Shown here piece by piece: positions 1 through 9,859 of a stretch of DNA of 64,000 nucleotides. This stretch comes from Panopea generosa (Eukaryota; Mollusca; Bivalvia; Adapedonta; Hiatellidae), in the NCBI GenBank assembly GCA_029582155.1, contig CM055895.1, positions 18,838,787 to 18,902,786 on the forward strand, written 5' to 3'. A program made the translations under genes and the position numbers. Below the pieces are notes generated by a model. It saw nothing but the letters and a program-made list of their open reading frames with translations. It did no database searches and was not told the origin of the DNA. Positions within the stretch are counted from its first letter, which is position 1, and each line of letters begins with the position of its first letter.

Positions 1-181
1 TTTATATAATTTATACCATACATGATAAAGGCAAATTATAATTGCACTGTATAAATCAATATTTTCATGAAGGGTAGAATATACTGATTTTTTTTTATGT
101 TTGCTTGTTGATATAGATTAATGTATAACTTGGTGTCAATTTGTACAATTGTATTTTACCAACTTTGTAATATTCAATATT

Positions 182-271
182 GCATATGGCTCAAATATGG
201 ATGATGCTCGTCAAAATATAAGCAATATCGCTGATTTCAATGAAGATAGTGAAGAGATTAAATTTTTGTAA
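182..271 (+). other. Possible terminal coding exon of an upstream gene (weak)
   Basis: An open segment ends at a TAA at 269-271. The last 29 codons are rich in Asn, Asp and Glu (for example ADFNEDSEEIKFL) and look protein-like in otherwise non-coding AT-rich DNA. No convincing splice acceptor lies directly upstream and the family is not recognised. It could be chance. Nothing else is seen in positions 1-390. Confidence 0.18.
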
Positions 272-440
272 TGTAAATTGTTTGAGATTTATGTACATAA
301 TAGGATGTGTGCCAAGAACATCAGAGAAACATTGTTAGGTACTTTACAAAGTTATGTATTTTTTATACCTTAGAGTATTATATTCTAACTTTTGGTACTA
401 TTGTGTAATCTGAATGTTAACTTGAATCAATTGTACATTA

Positions 441-1260
441 ATATGAGGGGCATTCAATATACTCTTTCAATGGTTTTCGCATATTTAAGATTTTCAAAGG
501 AATGGGATTTTTTTAAGGCCAACCCTTCAAAGTATCCCCCCCCCCTTCCCCACTTCCCTTGGTATACTGTTCAGACACTGAAATATTGCAGACCCATTAG
601 AGCACTTCTAGTAGCAAAGCGTTTACCTGCGAGCATTTTTTTAGTGTGGGAACTAGGGAAAAGTCACAGGGGCTTAAGTCAGGGGAATAAGTGGGGTGTT
701 TAACCTGAATAACCTTTTCTTTTTCAAAGAAAGATTGTACACTTTTACTTTCGTGGGCAGAAGCATTGTCATTAATAAGCTGTATGCCTTCCAAACCGTT
801 ACTTGGGCATTTATTTTGATAAAACATCTTGACAGATTTAAGTACTTTATCTGTGTAAGACATGTCTGTAATTGTTCTACCCTCTCTGCAAGGGATTTGT
901 ACAACAGAACCACTAGAATTGAAGAAAATGGCATATAAAACTTTCTTGGTGCTTCTTGTCCTTTTTGCTATGACTGGCCTAGCCTGATTTTTACCAAGTC
1001 ATTGTTTGTTATTGATGCGCTGTTGGGGCTCAAAATAATAAACCCAACTTTCATCCCCAGTGGGCAAGTCAGAAATTTTCCTGGGATTACAATTTTTATA
1101 TTTTTTCAGAAGCTTTTTTAGCACAATCTAAATGCTTGGCCTTTTGGTCAGGTGTCAGCAAGTGGGGGATCCATCTAGCACAAAGCATTTTAGCTCTACT
1201 GACCAGCAGGGCTTATGTCTTGGTAAATTGTCCGTCCATTAACATTTTTCTTGTATATGC
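441..1260 (-). pseudogene. Decayed mariner-family (DD34D) transposase
   Basis: A minus-strand relic of a Tc1/mariner transposase, the enzyme that cuts and pastes mariner elements at TA sites. The catalytic triad can be placed. The first Asp is in GDESW (codon 1053-1055), the second in NDNASAH (768-770) and the third in YSPDLSPCDF (663-665). All three are in one frame with exactly 34 residues between the last two, the mariner spacing. The helix-turn-helix side is recognisable upstream as RWIPHLLTPDQKAKHLDCA. Lesions: a TGA at 999-1001 where the family has Trp, and a one-base frameshift in an A run near 1114-1119. The N-terminus is eroded and no start is identifiable. A motif at 441-459 (ATGAGGGGCATTCAATA) resembles a mariner inverted-repeat end, but no partner was found beyond 1260. 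The copy is non-functional. Confidence 0.87.
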
Positions 1261-1594
1261 GATAGCACTTCATTTTTTATTGAATTATAACCAAACTTGC
1301 ACAACAGTTATATAACCATAATATCTTGGGCAAGTTTTTGAACCAGCGTCATATGGCCACCAAAGCCCTGCCACAGCGCTTATAAGCATATTTTAAGCGA
1401 AACTTAAAAAACATTTTCTCTGAAATGTCAAGTGTAACATAATGACCTCTGAGCACTGACCTCTGTACAGGTAATGCCTCATTAGAGATAATGACCTGCA
1501 GATATTATATAATTACTATGTTTATTATAAAGCAGGTCAAAACTCTCTATCTAACACGTGATCAAGAATTTAAGGGTTACATCCAGGATATGTG

Positions 1595-2225
1595 AAGTCC
1601 ATTATCTCAGCATGGCTTAATTATCATTAGTTAAAGAATGAGGCTAATAATACCTTGTGTATGACGTGCATTTCACAATATTGGTATGTTTTAGTCATTA
1701 TGTCCACCATGTATTCATTCAAGGATTCACTGATGAACCAACTGAATATGTAAAATCAATTATCTCGGCATTGACTTAATTAGTAATTGTCCCTCTGTTG
1801 TATGCATAGGTTGATAAGCGAAACTTTATTACTTTGTTTACTAGTTAAAGAATAAGGTTACTTAAATTGTTACGATATATATTTCATAATGTTGGTGTGG
1901 TTTAGTCATTATGTACATAATATGGGTATTAAATGGTTCCCCGATGAAACAACTGAATATATAAAATCAATTACTTCGGCATTTACTTAATTTGTTATTG
2001 TCCATTAATTGTCTAAACAGATTGATAAACCAAAGATGATTATTTTGTTTACTAGTTAAAGGTACAATAATTAGGTTGATTAGATTGTTTATGCTGTGCA
2101 TTACACAATACTTATGTTTTTGTCATTATGTTTGTTTATTATATCTTACCACATGCTTGTTTCACCAAGATTGCATCAGCTTTTAATTGCTTTGTTTGTT
2201 TCCTCGAACCTATATAAACTCGAGA
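1595..2225. repeat. Diverged ~210-bp tandem repeat, about 3 copies
   Basis: The phrase TTAGTCATTATGT recurs at about 1692 and 1902, with a variant near 2124. Flanking phrases such as TCAATTATCTCGGCATT and TTTGTTTACTAGTTAAAG recur at similar spacing. The unit is about 210-220 bp with visible divergence. No coding content is seen. Confidence 0.6.
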
Positions 2226-2880
2226 GCTTTAGTATTAAGGAGAAATATAGCGGAAATGCTGAGATGGAGATAGAGTGGAAACACTGAGATGGGGATAAAG
2301 CGTAAACACTGAGATGGAGATAGAGCGGAAATGCTGAGATGGAGATAGAGTGGAAATGCTGAGATGGAAATAGAGTGGAAACGCTGAGATGGAGATAGAG
2401 CGGAAATGCTGAGATGGAGAAAGAGCGGAAATGCTAAGATGGAGATAGAGTGGAAAAGCTGAGATGGAGATAGAGTGGAAACATTGAGATGGAGATAAAG
2501 CAGAAATGCTGAGATGGGGATAGAGCGGAAATGCTGAGATGGAGATAGAGCAGAAACGCTGAGATGGAGATAGAGCGGAAACGCTGAGATAGAGATAGAG
2601 CGGAAATGCTGAGGTGGAAATAGAGTGAAAATGCTGAGATGGTAATAGAGCGGAAATGCTGAGATGGAGATAGAGCGGAAACGCTGAGATGGAGATAGAG
2701 CGGAAACGCTGAGATGGAGATAGAGCGGAAACGCTGAGAGGGAGATAGAGCGGAAATGCTGAGATGGAGATTGAGCGGGATCGCTGAGATCGAGGAGAAA
2801 GCAGAAACGCTGAGATCAAGGAGGAGGGAGTGGGAACGCTAAGCTCGAGGGAAGGAACGGAAACGTTGAGAGTGAAGGAT
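2226..2880. repeat. 25-bp minisatellite, about 26 copies
   Basis: A tandem array of a 25-bp unit reading roughly GAGATGGAGATAGAG followed by CGGAAATGCT. Copies differ by point changes (CGG/TGG, AAT/AAC), and the last few (from about 2770) are more diverged. Because 25 is not a multiple of three and the complementary unit has no stop in any frame, the minus strand is open for about 218 codons. The resulting 25-residue Ser/Leu-rich periodic peptide is almost certainly an artefact of the repeat and not a gene. Confidence 0.93.
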
Positions 2881-2899
2881 GTTGGTAACATCTATGAGA

Positions 2900-3214
2900 C
2901 TAGTTGTTTAATACTAGAACTTTTTGTATGTTTGAAATAAATGGAACTTGTTTTTATATTAGAACACGGACTTGTAAAATATAACTGAATAAAATTTGTG
3001 TGTTTGAAATTTAATTTGAAGCAAACAGGGATGATACAACTCAAGATCTTTTTCTGTATGACTTTCATTTTATAACAAGTTTCACTTTGGTGACAAAAAT
3101 TATATATTTGTATGTGCATAATAAAAAATAAGATACAATAAATGTAGGATGGTCAACCTTTTAAGAATTTAATTTAATTCTGAGTGTAGTGCTGGAAATC
3201 TACACCCACCTCTC
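2900..3214. other. AT-rich spacer, no gene seen
   Basis: AT-rich sequence between the minisatellite and the dispersed repeat. No conserved open frame, splice structure or repeat was identified. Confidence 0.5.
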
Positions 3215-3973
3215 TTTAGCTCACCTGAGCCAAAGGCCCACAGGTGAGCTTTTGTGATCACCTGGTGTCCGTCGTCTGTCGTCTGTCTTTAACTTTTAAC
3301 TTTTAACAACTTCTCCTCTGAAACCACTGGGCCAATTTTGATATAATTTCACAGAAATGTTCCTCGTGTGACTCTCTACAAAGTTGTTCAAGCCATCTTG
3401 ATTCATCAAAAAACATGGCAGCCAGGGGGTGGGGTTAGTTTACTATATCAGCTATAGTAAAAACTTAAAAAATCTTCTTGTCAGAAACTACTTTCTCGAT
3501 TTTAAAATAATTTCACAGAAATGTTCCTTGGGTGACTCTCTACCAAGTTTGTTCAAGCCATCTTGATTTGTCAAAAAACATGGCAGCCAGGAATAGGGGT
3601 TAGTTTATGTCAATTAATGCCCTTGTTTTATAGCATAAATGTCTGTATTTAGCAATTATTATAAGAAGAGGTTATAAACTCTTTAAATAAACTTTTTTTT
3701 GCTATTATTATACAATATTATACCAGTTATAAGTTTTAAAAGATTATTATCATAAAAAGTGAATGATACGTTTATAATCAATGATTGAAATATATTATTC
3801 ATAAATCATGAACCATTTTAAAATAGGTGTTTTTCTGAATATAAAAGTCAGAGTTTTTATGGTTCAGATAGGGATGGTTTACTGCTTCGTAATAAAGCAA
3901 TACCATATTTTTAGCAAGTTCTTCACAGCAAGAAGTCTACTTGAGATTTTCAGTGTCAAAGTGTACTTGAAAT
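3215..3973 (+). repeat. Dispersed repeat family 1, copy 1
   Basis: Begins with an imperfect inverted repeat (AGCTCACCTGAG ... CACAGGTGAGCT), then a simple stretch of GTCCGTCGTCTGTCGTCTGT. It includes an internal ~170-bp duplication marked by TTTCACAGAAATGTTCC, GTGACTCTCTAC and AAAAAACATGGCAGCCAGG. A second copy with high similarity along about 760 bp lies at 25228-26003. Both copies stop being similar after GTGTACTTGAAAT. The short open frames inside are not conserved between copies and are not genes. Confidence 0.85.
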
Positions 3974-4251
3974 ATTGCTTTAGTACTTATATTTTCAATC
4001 AAAGAAAATATTGATATACCTACATGTATTATGTTTTGTAAATTTCCAGTTGTTTGGTACAATATTTTGGCATAGTTTTTTTATGGCATACTAATGATTA
4101 CAACTGTATTGAGTGGGCAGTGATCAAAATAGAACAGAATTAAATGACAGTTGATGGCAGAGAATATCATTTTTTATATGTTTAACTTTGCATGTAAAAA
4201 CATATGTGATGAATAATACAGATAAATAAAGTACATTCAGTCAAATGTTTT

Positions 4252-4455
4252 TTAGCTCGCTAGAACAAATGTCCAGGAGAGCTATTGCCATGACCACGGT
4301 GTCATTGACGGCGGCGGCATCATCTATAGACATCCAGGTTAAACTTTTGCGTTTAGTTGCGTTTAAGTTTTTTGGTGTTTGCCTCCAATTTCAATCTTTG
4401 CATGGGTGGTGAGTTTTATCCCATCGGCGAGCTTTGTTGTCTTCTGACAACTCTT
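4252..4455 (-). repeat. Dispersed repeat family 2, short copy
   Basis: In reverse orientation this matches the ends of the larger element at 23334-24420. Shared parts are the GTTGTCAGAAGACAAC end, the GATGGGATAAAACTCACC segment and the CCTGGAGATT/GAGCTA end. The longer element carries several ~178-bp tandem units between these ends; this copy has only a remnant of one. Confidence 0.75.
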
Positions 4456-4459
4456 GTTT

Positions 4460-5305
4460 GGTATCTTTATAATGTTAATAACTGTTATACACTACAGTAT
4501 TGTGTTCTATTGTTGGATACTTGTATATGGACTGAAGTTTTGATTATATCTGAATAATAAGTACCAGAAAATATTGAATCTACACTATGTTATTCACTGA
4601 AAACAAATTTGCATAAAGTAGAGTAAATTAAAATAACAAGTTACGAGTTATAAGCAGTCACAGTTAAACAGATGCCGATATTCGGTGGCTAGTACCAAAT
4701 TCAAAAATCATGTGCTTTTTCCCAGTTGAGGCGAAAAATTCCCAAAATGAAAAAAAAATGTCTTACACTAGTGGATACAATAACACAACTGTAATATAAC
4801 AAAATTTGTAATATCTGATAATATTGGTTAGAACATGATCTTTTGACAGTATTATGCTTTATTTGTCAGTTTGCTATAAAGCCTTAAAATAATTTCCCCT
4901 AAATCGCAGTTTGTTTTTTCCCAATCTTGATGGCTTTGGCCTCTTCCCAGTTCAGAAAAAAGACTCTGAGTCACTTTCATGAAATATGGAGTTATGTTTA
5001 TATATGTATTATCCACCTAAAGTACTCGCTGCTATTCCAATGAGCTTCGAGCATTTGTACCATGTGATTGTACATAAGAAATCATTATTGTACACTTCAA
5101 ACTGGAAGCATCCTGAAGATCCAGATAGATTTTTTGTATTGGACGGTTCAGCCGTCTCGAAAATCAGGATAGATTTTTCGTATTGGACGTTAAGGAACAA
5201 TAACTCTTAAGTATATAAACACTCAGCATATCTCAGATGTAACATATAAGAGAAATCACTGAGGCATTCCTAATGAATATTGTGTCGTTTGAAACAACAA
5301 GCAAC
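4460..5305. other. AT-rich spacer, no gene seen
   Basis: No supported gene. Short open stretches near 4986-5210 exist on both strands but show no domain, codon signature or splice context. A local near-duplication of CCAGATAGATTTTT/TCAGGATAGATTTTT is present at 5120-5180. Confidence 0.45.
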
Positions 5306-5975
5306 ATACCGTATATTCCGTTATAAACGCCCCCACTCTAATAAACGCCCCCCACCTATTTTTCTGGAAAATTAAAAAATAAAAATAAAACGTATATGCG
5401 ATTTGAGTGCGTATTCGCCCATCTTTCCCTGATCGATTATTTTGTTACACAGACAACAATTAGCGGAGTGTTTATTACCTTTGAACTCTTTAACCCATTG
5501 TTTATATGTTGGGTGACCACTTAACCACTTTTGGTTGAACAAATACTTCCCCATATTTGCTGTTTAATACTAGTAAAACTACTGTCTGCCGATTAAAACA
5601 TTACAAAACGTCGGAAAATGCGGTTAGTCTGTGTACGCTGAAAGCTCATTGTTCCAAGTTGATTAGAGCAAGCGTCCAAGTGATTTAAAGTGTAGAGTAT
5701 ACTGACCATAAATTCAGATATTCCAGTACGCAGACTAGTAATTTCATACAGATTTTCAGCTTTTTTTCATCCTATGTCGATTATTTCATTCACTCTCAAA
5801 TAATTCTGAACCACTTTTTCGGGGATTTAAACCGGATTTTAGGTTTTTTCCATTGCTTTATTGGTTTTATTGTATTTTTAACTGTTGTTAAATTTGCTTT
5901 TTTTTATCTTTTATAAACGCCCCCACCTTGTAAAATGTAACGCCCCCGGAGGCGTTAATTAGGGAATATACGGTA
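5306..5975 (-). mobile_element. Short DNA transposon with terminal inverted repeats, carrying a transposase N-terminal fragment
   Basis: The ends are inverted copies. The left end at 5306-5334 reads ATACCGTATATTCC...AAACGCCCCC, and the right end at 5949-5975 reads GGCGTTAATT AGGGAATATACGGTAT. Inner copies of TTATAAACGCCCCCAC flank the body at both ends. The body of about 670 bp is too short for a full transposase but encodes a BED-type finger fragment on the minus strand. The ends and finger resemble hAT-type elements from memory; assignment to superfamily is inference. Confidence 0.75.
5372..5554 (-). pseudogene. BED/hAT-type zinc-finger N-terminal fragment
   Basis: A 60-codon open frame inside the inverted-repeat element. 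It reads through FNQKWLSGHPTYKQWVKEF, then NKHSANCCLCNKIIDQGKMG and ALKSH. This is the start of a BED-like finger, with a C-x-x-C pair and the first His of the metal site. The fragment ends where the second half of the finger and the catalytic domain would follow, so it is a truncated transposase remnant in a non-autonomous element. Confidence 0.6.
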
Positions 5976-6230
5976 TATTTATTTGAGAAATTGAAGTATA
6001 TATTAATCCAAAACATATAAGTAGATACTTAAAGAAATATAATTTAAAAAAATTAAGAAAATAGCAGCTGTGATAAAGAAATTATATTAATATTGATATA
6101 TTTTTTTAAAAGAGTTAACTAAAATATTATCAAAATATGTCATAAACCTCAACTACATTGTTATTTTTCCGTATTTTAAAGAAAATGACCATTTGTTAAA
6201 ACAAATTGAAGGTGAATAATAAAAAGGATA

Positions 6231-6390
6231 TTATACAGTTCACTGTACAATATGGATTTTATTGTACTTGTCAATGTTGTGGTGAAAACCTGTATTGGAC
6301 TCAGCGCATGCGGTGTCTCGTCCAAAACAGGTTTTCACCACAACATTGACAAGTACAATATAAATCCATATTGCACAGAGAACTGTATAA
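6231..6390. repeat. Long foldback inverted repeat (arms about 70 bp, spacer about 19 bp)
   Basis: The left arm (6231-6300) and the right arm (6320-6390) are near-perfect reverse complements. Both include GTTGTGGTGAAAACCTG and CAATATGGATTT or their complements, around a short spacer containing GCGCATGCGG. No open frame. It is probably a foldback-type miniature element or a hairpin-forming locus. Confidence 0.9.
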
Positions 6391-6473
6391 TAATCTTATA
6401 GTATATTGGATAGTTCAGTGCATGAAATGACAGTGTGTCTTAGTATTTTCTTTTAATACTTAGACTAATTTTA

Positions 6474-6785
6474 GACCACGGAGTGGTCTAGTGGTAGAAC
6501 TTCTGCCTCGCATGCGGAAGGTCCTGGGTTCAATCCCCGGCCGGGTCATACCAAAGACTTTAAAAATGGTACTAGAAGCTTCCTTGCTTGACGCTCAGCA
6601 TTTAGAGGAGAGTTCTAGGTCTGGTCGGCCCGGTGTCAGTATAATGTGACTGGGTGGGGTATCATACCATGTGTCTGCAGCATGCTACTCCAATGTGACA
6701 GCGTTTAGAATACTGTCTCCAGTAGACACCGTCGCGATATGACTGAAAAATTGTTGAAAGCGATGCTGAACACCATACAACGACA
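6474..6785 (+). mobile_element. tRNA-derived SINE, family A, copy 1
   Basis: The head is tRNA-like, with box A TGGTCTAGTGGTAGAAC and box B GGGTTCAATCC. The body is shared with the copy at 20001-20311: GTACTAGAAGCTTCCT, TTAGAGGAGAGTTCTAGG, CCCGGTGTCAGTATAATG and a tail ending AACACCATACAACGAC. Flanking near-duplicates TAGACTAATTTTA (6461-6473) and TAGACTAGTTTA (6786-6797) look like the target-site duplication. It is transcribed in principle by RNA polymerase III and mobilised by a partner LINE. It is not a functional tRNA gene. Confidence 0.88.
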
Positions 6786-6797
6786 TAGACTAGTTTA

Positions 6798-9470
6798 TTA
6801 GTTTTGTAGTTTACATGTTTTATAAATGGTATAAGTACATGTTTGATATTTTAAATACTATGAGGCAAGTAGTAAAGAGTATCGATATTTTATGTCATGC
6901 AAGATGAATTTATATAATCATGATGGTATGCAACAATCTAGTTACTGTTGAAGCTATTGCTAGTGGTATTACATGATTTGTATGATACAATACTGTAAAA
7001 CTCAAGTCACTTGTAGTTACTTACCTGCTTATCTGCTAAAACTCATTTGTTTAATATAGATAAATTGTGTCTCTTCATCAACTCTGTAGGAATAAAGGGG
7101 GAGCTAGTGTTATGTAGCAACTTTCATTAAAATTTGTTTATATTTGTTTTGAATTACTGAAAAGGTGTTCAATTTCATTAAAATTTGTTTATGATATAGT
7201 AATAAATTATTTTTTGAATAAATGAAAATAATGGCATTATTGTAAACTTTGAAAATTTACAAATTGTCCAAAATTTAAATATTTTAGTATTTTGATGCAA
7301 TTGCCCCTTTTTCACAGTTATCTTTTTAGGTAAGTGATCTTTTCTTGAAATTTTAATGTAGATATATATTATTTTGTTTTAGATAAGTCTTTGTTCTACC
7401 GTAATAAGTATACAGTGTGAAAGTTTAAAATATATCAGTGTTTTCTCCAGAGTGTGTTTCTTGCATTTTTGATGCAATTAAATCACATTTGACGCAATCA
7501 AGATTGTTCAGTGCGTCCACTATGATGCAACCTTAAAAATACAGAAATTTAAACCACCAAATTTGTTTTTGCAAGCTGGTTTCAGAGTTATTTTTTACAA
7601 TGCTAGCTGTTTGACAGATCACATGGTCTGATTCAGGGAAACCCTGGTCACATGGTTCTACTAAGTTACGTAAATGCTTTAATTGGTTATAAACGCTTTA
7701 TTGATGCAATCGCATAGATGATTATGATCACATATTTTAGATAATTTTCTGCAAAGCAATATTGTAGTTTGAAGACAACATCTGTGAAAACAAACGTACT
7801 CTGCAACAATAGCACTGATATATACCCAGTTTTAGGTTGTTTGTATATAAAGATGAAATGTGGAAATCGTGAAACTTTTCAAATAAGTTGTTTAAGAGGT
7901 ACAGATGATACTCTATCTTTTTGTATTCTATAAGGTATCGAGACAAGCATGCGCAACATTTAAATAACAGTTTAAACATCGGCTGGTCCAAGTTTTAAGG
8001 CGGTATTCCCGGCGCCGTTTATGTTTCTTTAACATACGATTAAAAGGTTATGGAAAAAAGAAATTAACTTATAGAAAATTAGATTTGTTTTGAAAAATGA
8101 TTACATAATTTCAGAAATTTAAATATTTTGTGTTAAGTTACCATTTGAATGTCTTTATATTATTTTTTTAAGGTAACATTACTTTTAAACTGAGTCTAGC
8201 TATGGGCCAGAAGAGAAATGCTTTTGGGGGAAAAAAACAACAAAATTTCATTTTCCAAAGAGTTTAATGCATGGTAATGCTTAAACAAATAGCTCAGCCG
8301 AAATATAAAATTTTGAAATAATTTTACTGTTTATCATTTAAAATAGTAAGGGCCTTGGTGATTGAACTATGGCTGTGACATTTGAAAAATTCCTGGCCCT
8401 AGTTTCTAGTTGTTGTAACTTGTTGCCAAAAGTGAAACAGTCCTTTGAAGTTAAATTGTTTTGAAGTTGTTAACTTAAGTTGCAGCGTTTTGATTGAGAA
8501 ATTTGTGCGAAACAGAAAATAAAACTGTTTCAGTAAAATATCTATTTTTTTACCACAATTTATTCAAGTTGATTAAGTTTAAAACTAGTCAACTGATGAC
8601 CCCCAGATTTTGAAAATGACCCCCAGATTTTTAGTCAGTGGGTCATCAATGGCCCCCAAAAAATTAGAGCTGGAGAAAACGCTGATATATCTTTGGCATA
8701 TCAGAATTGTAAATTCATGAATTTGTTTGTTTCAAGTTTATTTATATGTTGTCATTATATGTAGTCCAATATAGTTAATTCAATTAGGAAATATTTTAGG
8801 TTCACATGAATATATTTGTGAAAGTCATTCCTTTTAACACTGCAGTATCTAAAAGAAACAAAATGATATTATAGATCAGATGTATATCTGTACAATCTCC
8901 TGCAGTACAAAATACCTTTCTGTTTTTTTTTTTAGTATTTACTTCTTTTGGTTGGATAAGTTAAATTATGTAACAGATCACTCATAAATTAAAGTTACAC
9001 GAAACAACATTTATATGTTGGAAATTTATAAATTGTCACAAGTTTTTGTATTTAAACTTATTTTATTATTGAGAAATAGATTCTATGGTAAAATATGAAT
9101 AGTTTAGATTGTTATCAATAATTAAATTGGTTCAACTTTTGTGTGAAATTTCAGTTTAATTTGGAGTATTGCTTTTAAGAAAAACAGTCTACGGACTGTT
9201 ATGAATATTTACATATTTTTATGTGAGATTGGTCACCTTGGATATTGATGAAAAACACAATTGATAGTTAGTTTATTTGTAATTGTGTTATATTCTATTC
9301 TGTATGTTATTCATTTAGTAACCACTTGACATCTGTGACTTATATAAAATCGTAAATTGTGTAATAAAAGTTTTATTGGAACTGCAATATGTTTTAAGGA
9401 TCAGCCCATTTATACCATGCGGCACAACTTGAATACACGTTTTTCTGTTTTGCAGTGCCCCAGATAAGAA
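6798..9470. other. AT-rich stretch, no gene seen
   Basis: About 2.7 kb of AT-rich sequence. A small local duplication (TTCATTAAAATTTGTTTAT) occurs at about 7125 and 7175. Open frames are short and lack domain signatures. Nothing else is supported. Confidence 0.5.
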
Positions 9471-9499
9471 TTGACTGAATAGTGTGAAAATTATTCAAA

Positions 9500-9855
9500 A
9501 TTTAAACAATTGAGTGAAATCTTATAATCAAAGAATTAATTGGTAGATTTTCACTCAGAAAGTCTACAATAATTGAGTGATACATGAAGTATTGTCTAAA
9601 TGAAACATATCAATTTATTTTTCCTTGATTAAACTAGCCTATGGTATATGCACAGTATTGTAAAATTGTTGCTGCCTGCAGTTCTTGATTTGCATTACCG
9701 GTTTAAGTATTGTATCAAATGTTGCTGCCTGCAACTCTTAAATGATCAAACTAGTTGCTTCTCAGAATTTCTGGCTAATTTGTTATTGGCAATGTCAAAT
9801 AATATTGTTTCAAAAATACTTATTGAAGAAATGTGTGTTGGGGGCAAAAAGTAAC
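9500..9855 (+). repeat. Dispersed repeat family 3, copy 1
   Basis: Shares an ordered series of phrases with 20580-20915: AATTAATTGGTAGATTTTC, GCACAGTATTGTAAAATTG, TTGCTGCCTGCA, TTGATTTGCATTA, AATAATATTGTTT and GTGGCAAAAAGTAAC. The two are diverged by indels but clearly related over about 350 bp. The GCTGCCTGCAACTC phrase is itself present twice in each copy. No coding capacity. Confidence 0.78.
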
Positions 9856-9859
9856 TAAA

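Noticed and set aside
2235..2891. Minus-strand 218-codon open frame
   Set aside because: Entirely composed of the 25-bp minisatellite; periodic Ser/Leu peptide without domain or start context.
6474..6550. A tRNA gene
   Set aside because: Box A and B are present but the element continues into a conserved SINE body with target duplication, and the stems do not form a clean cloverleaf.
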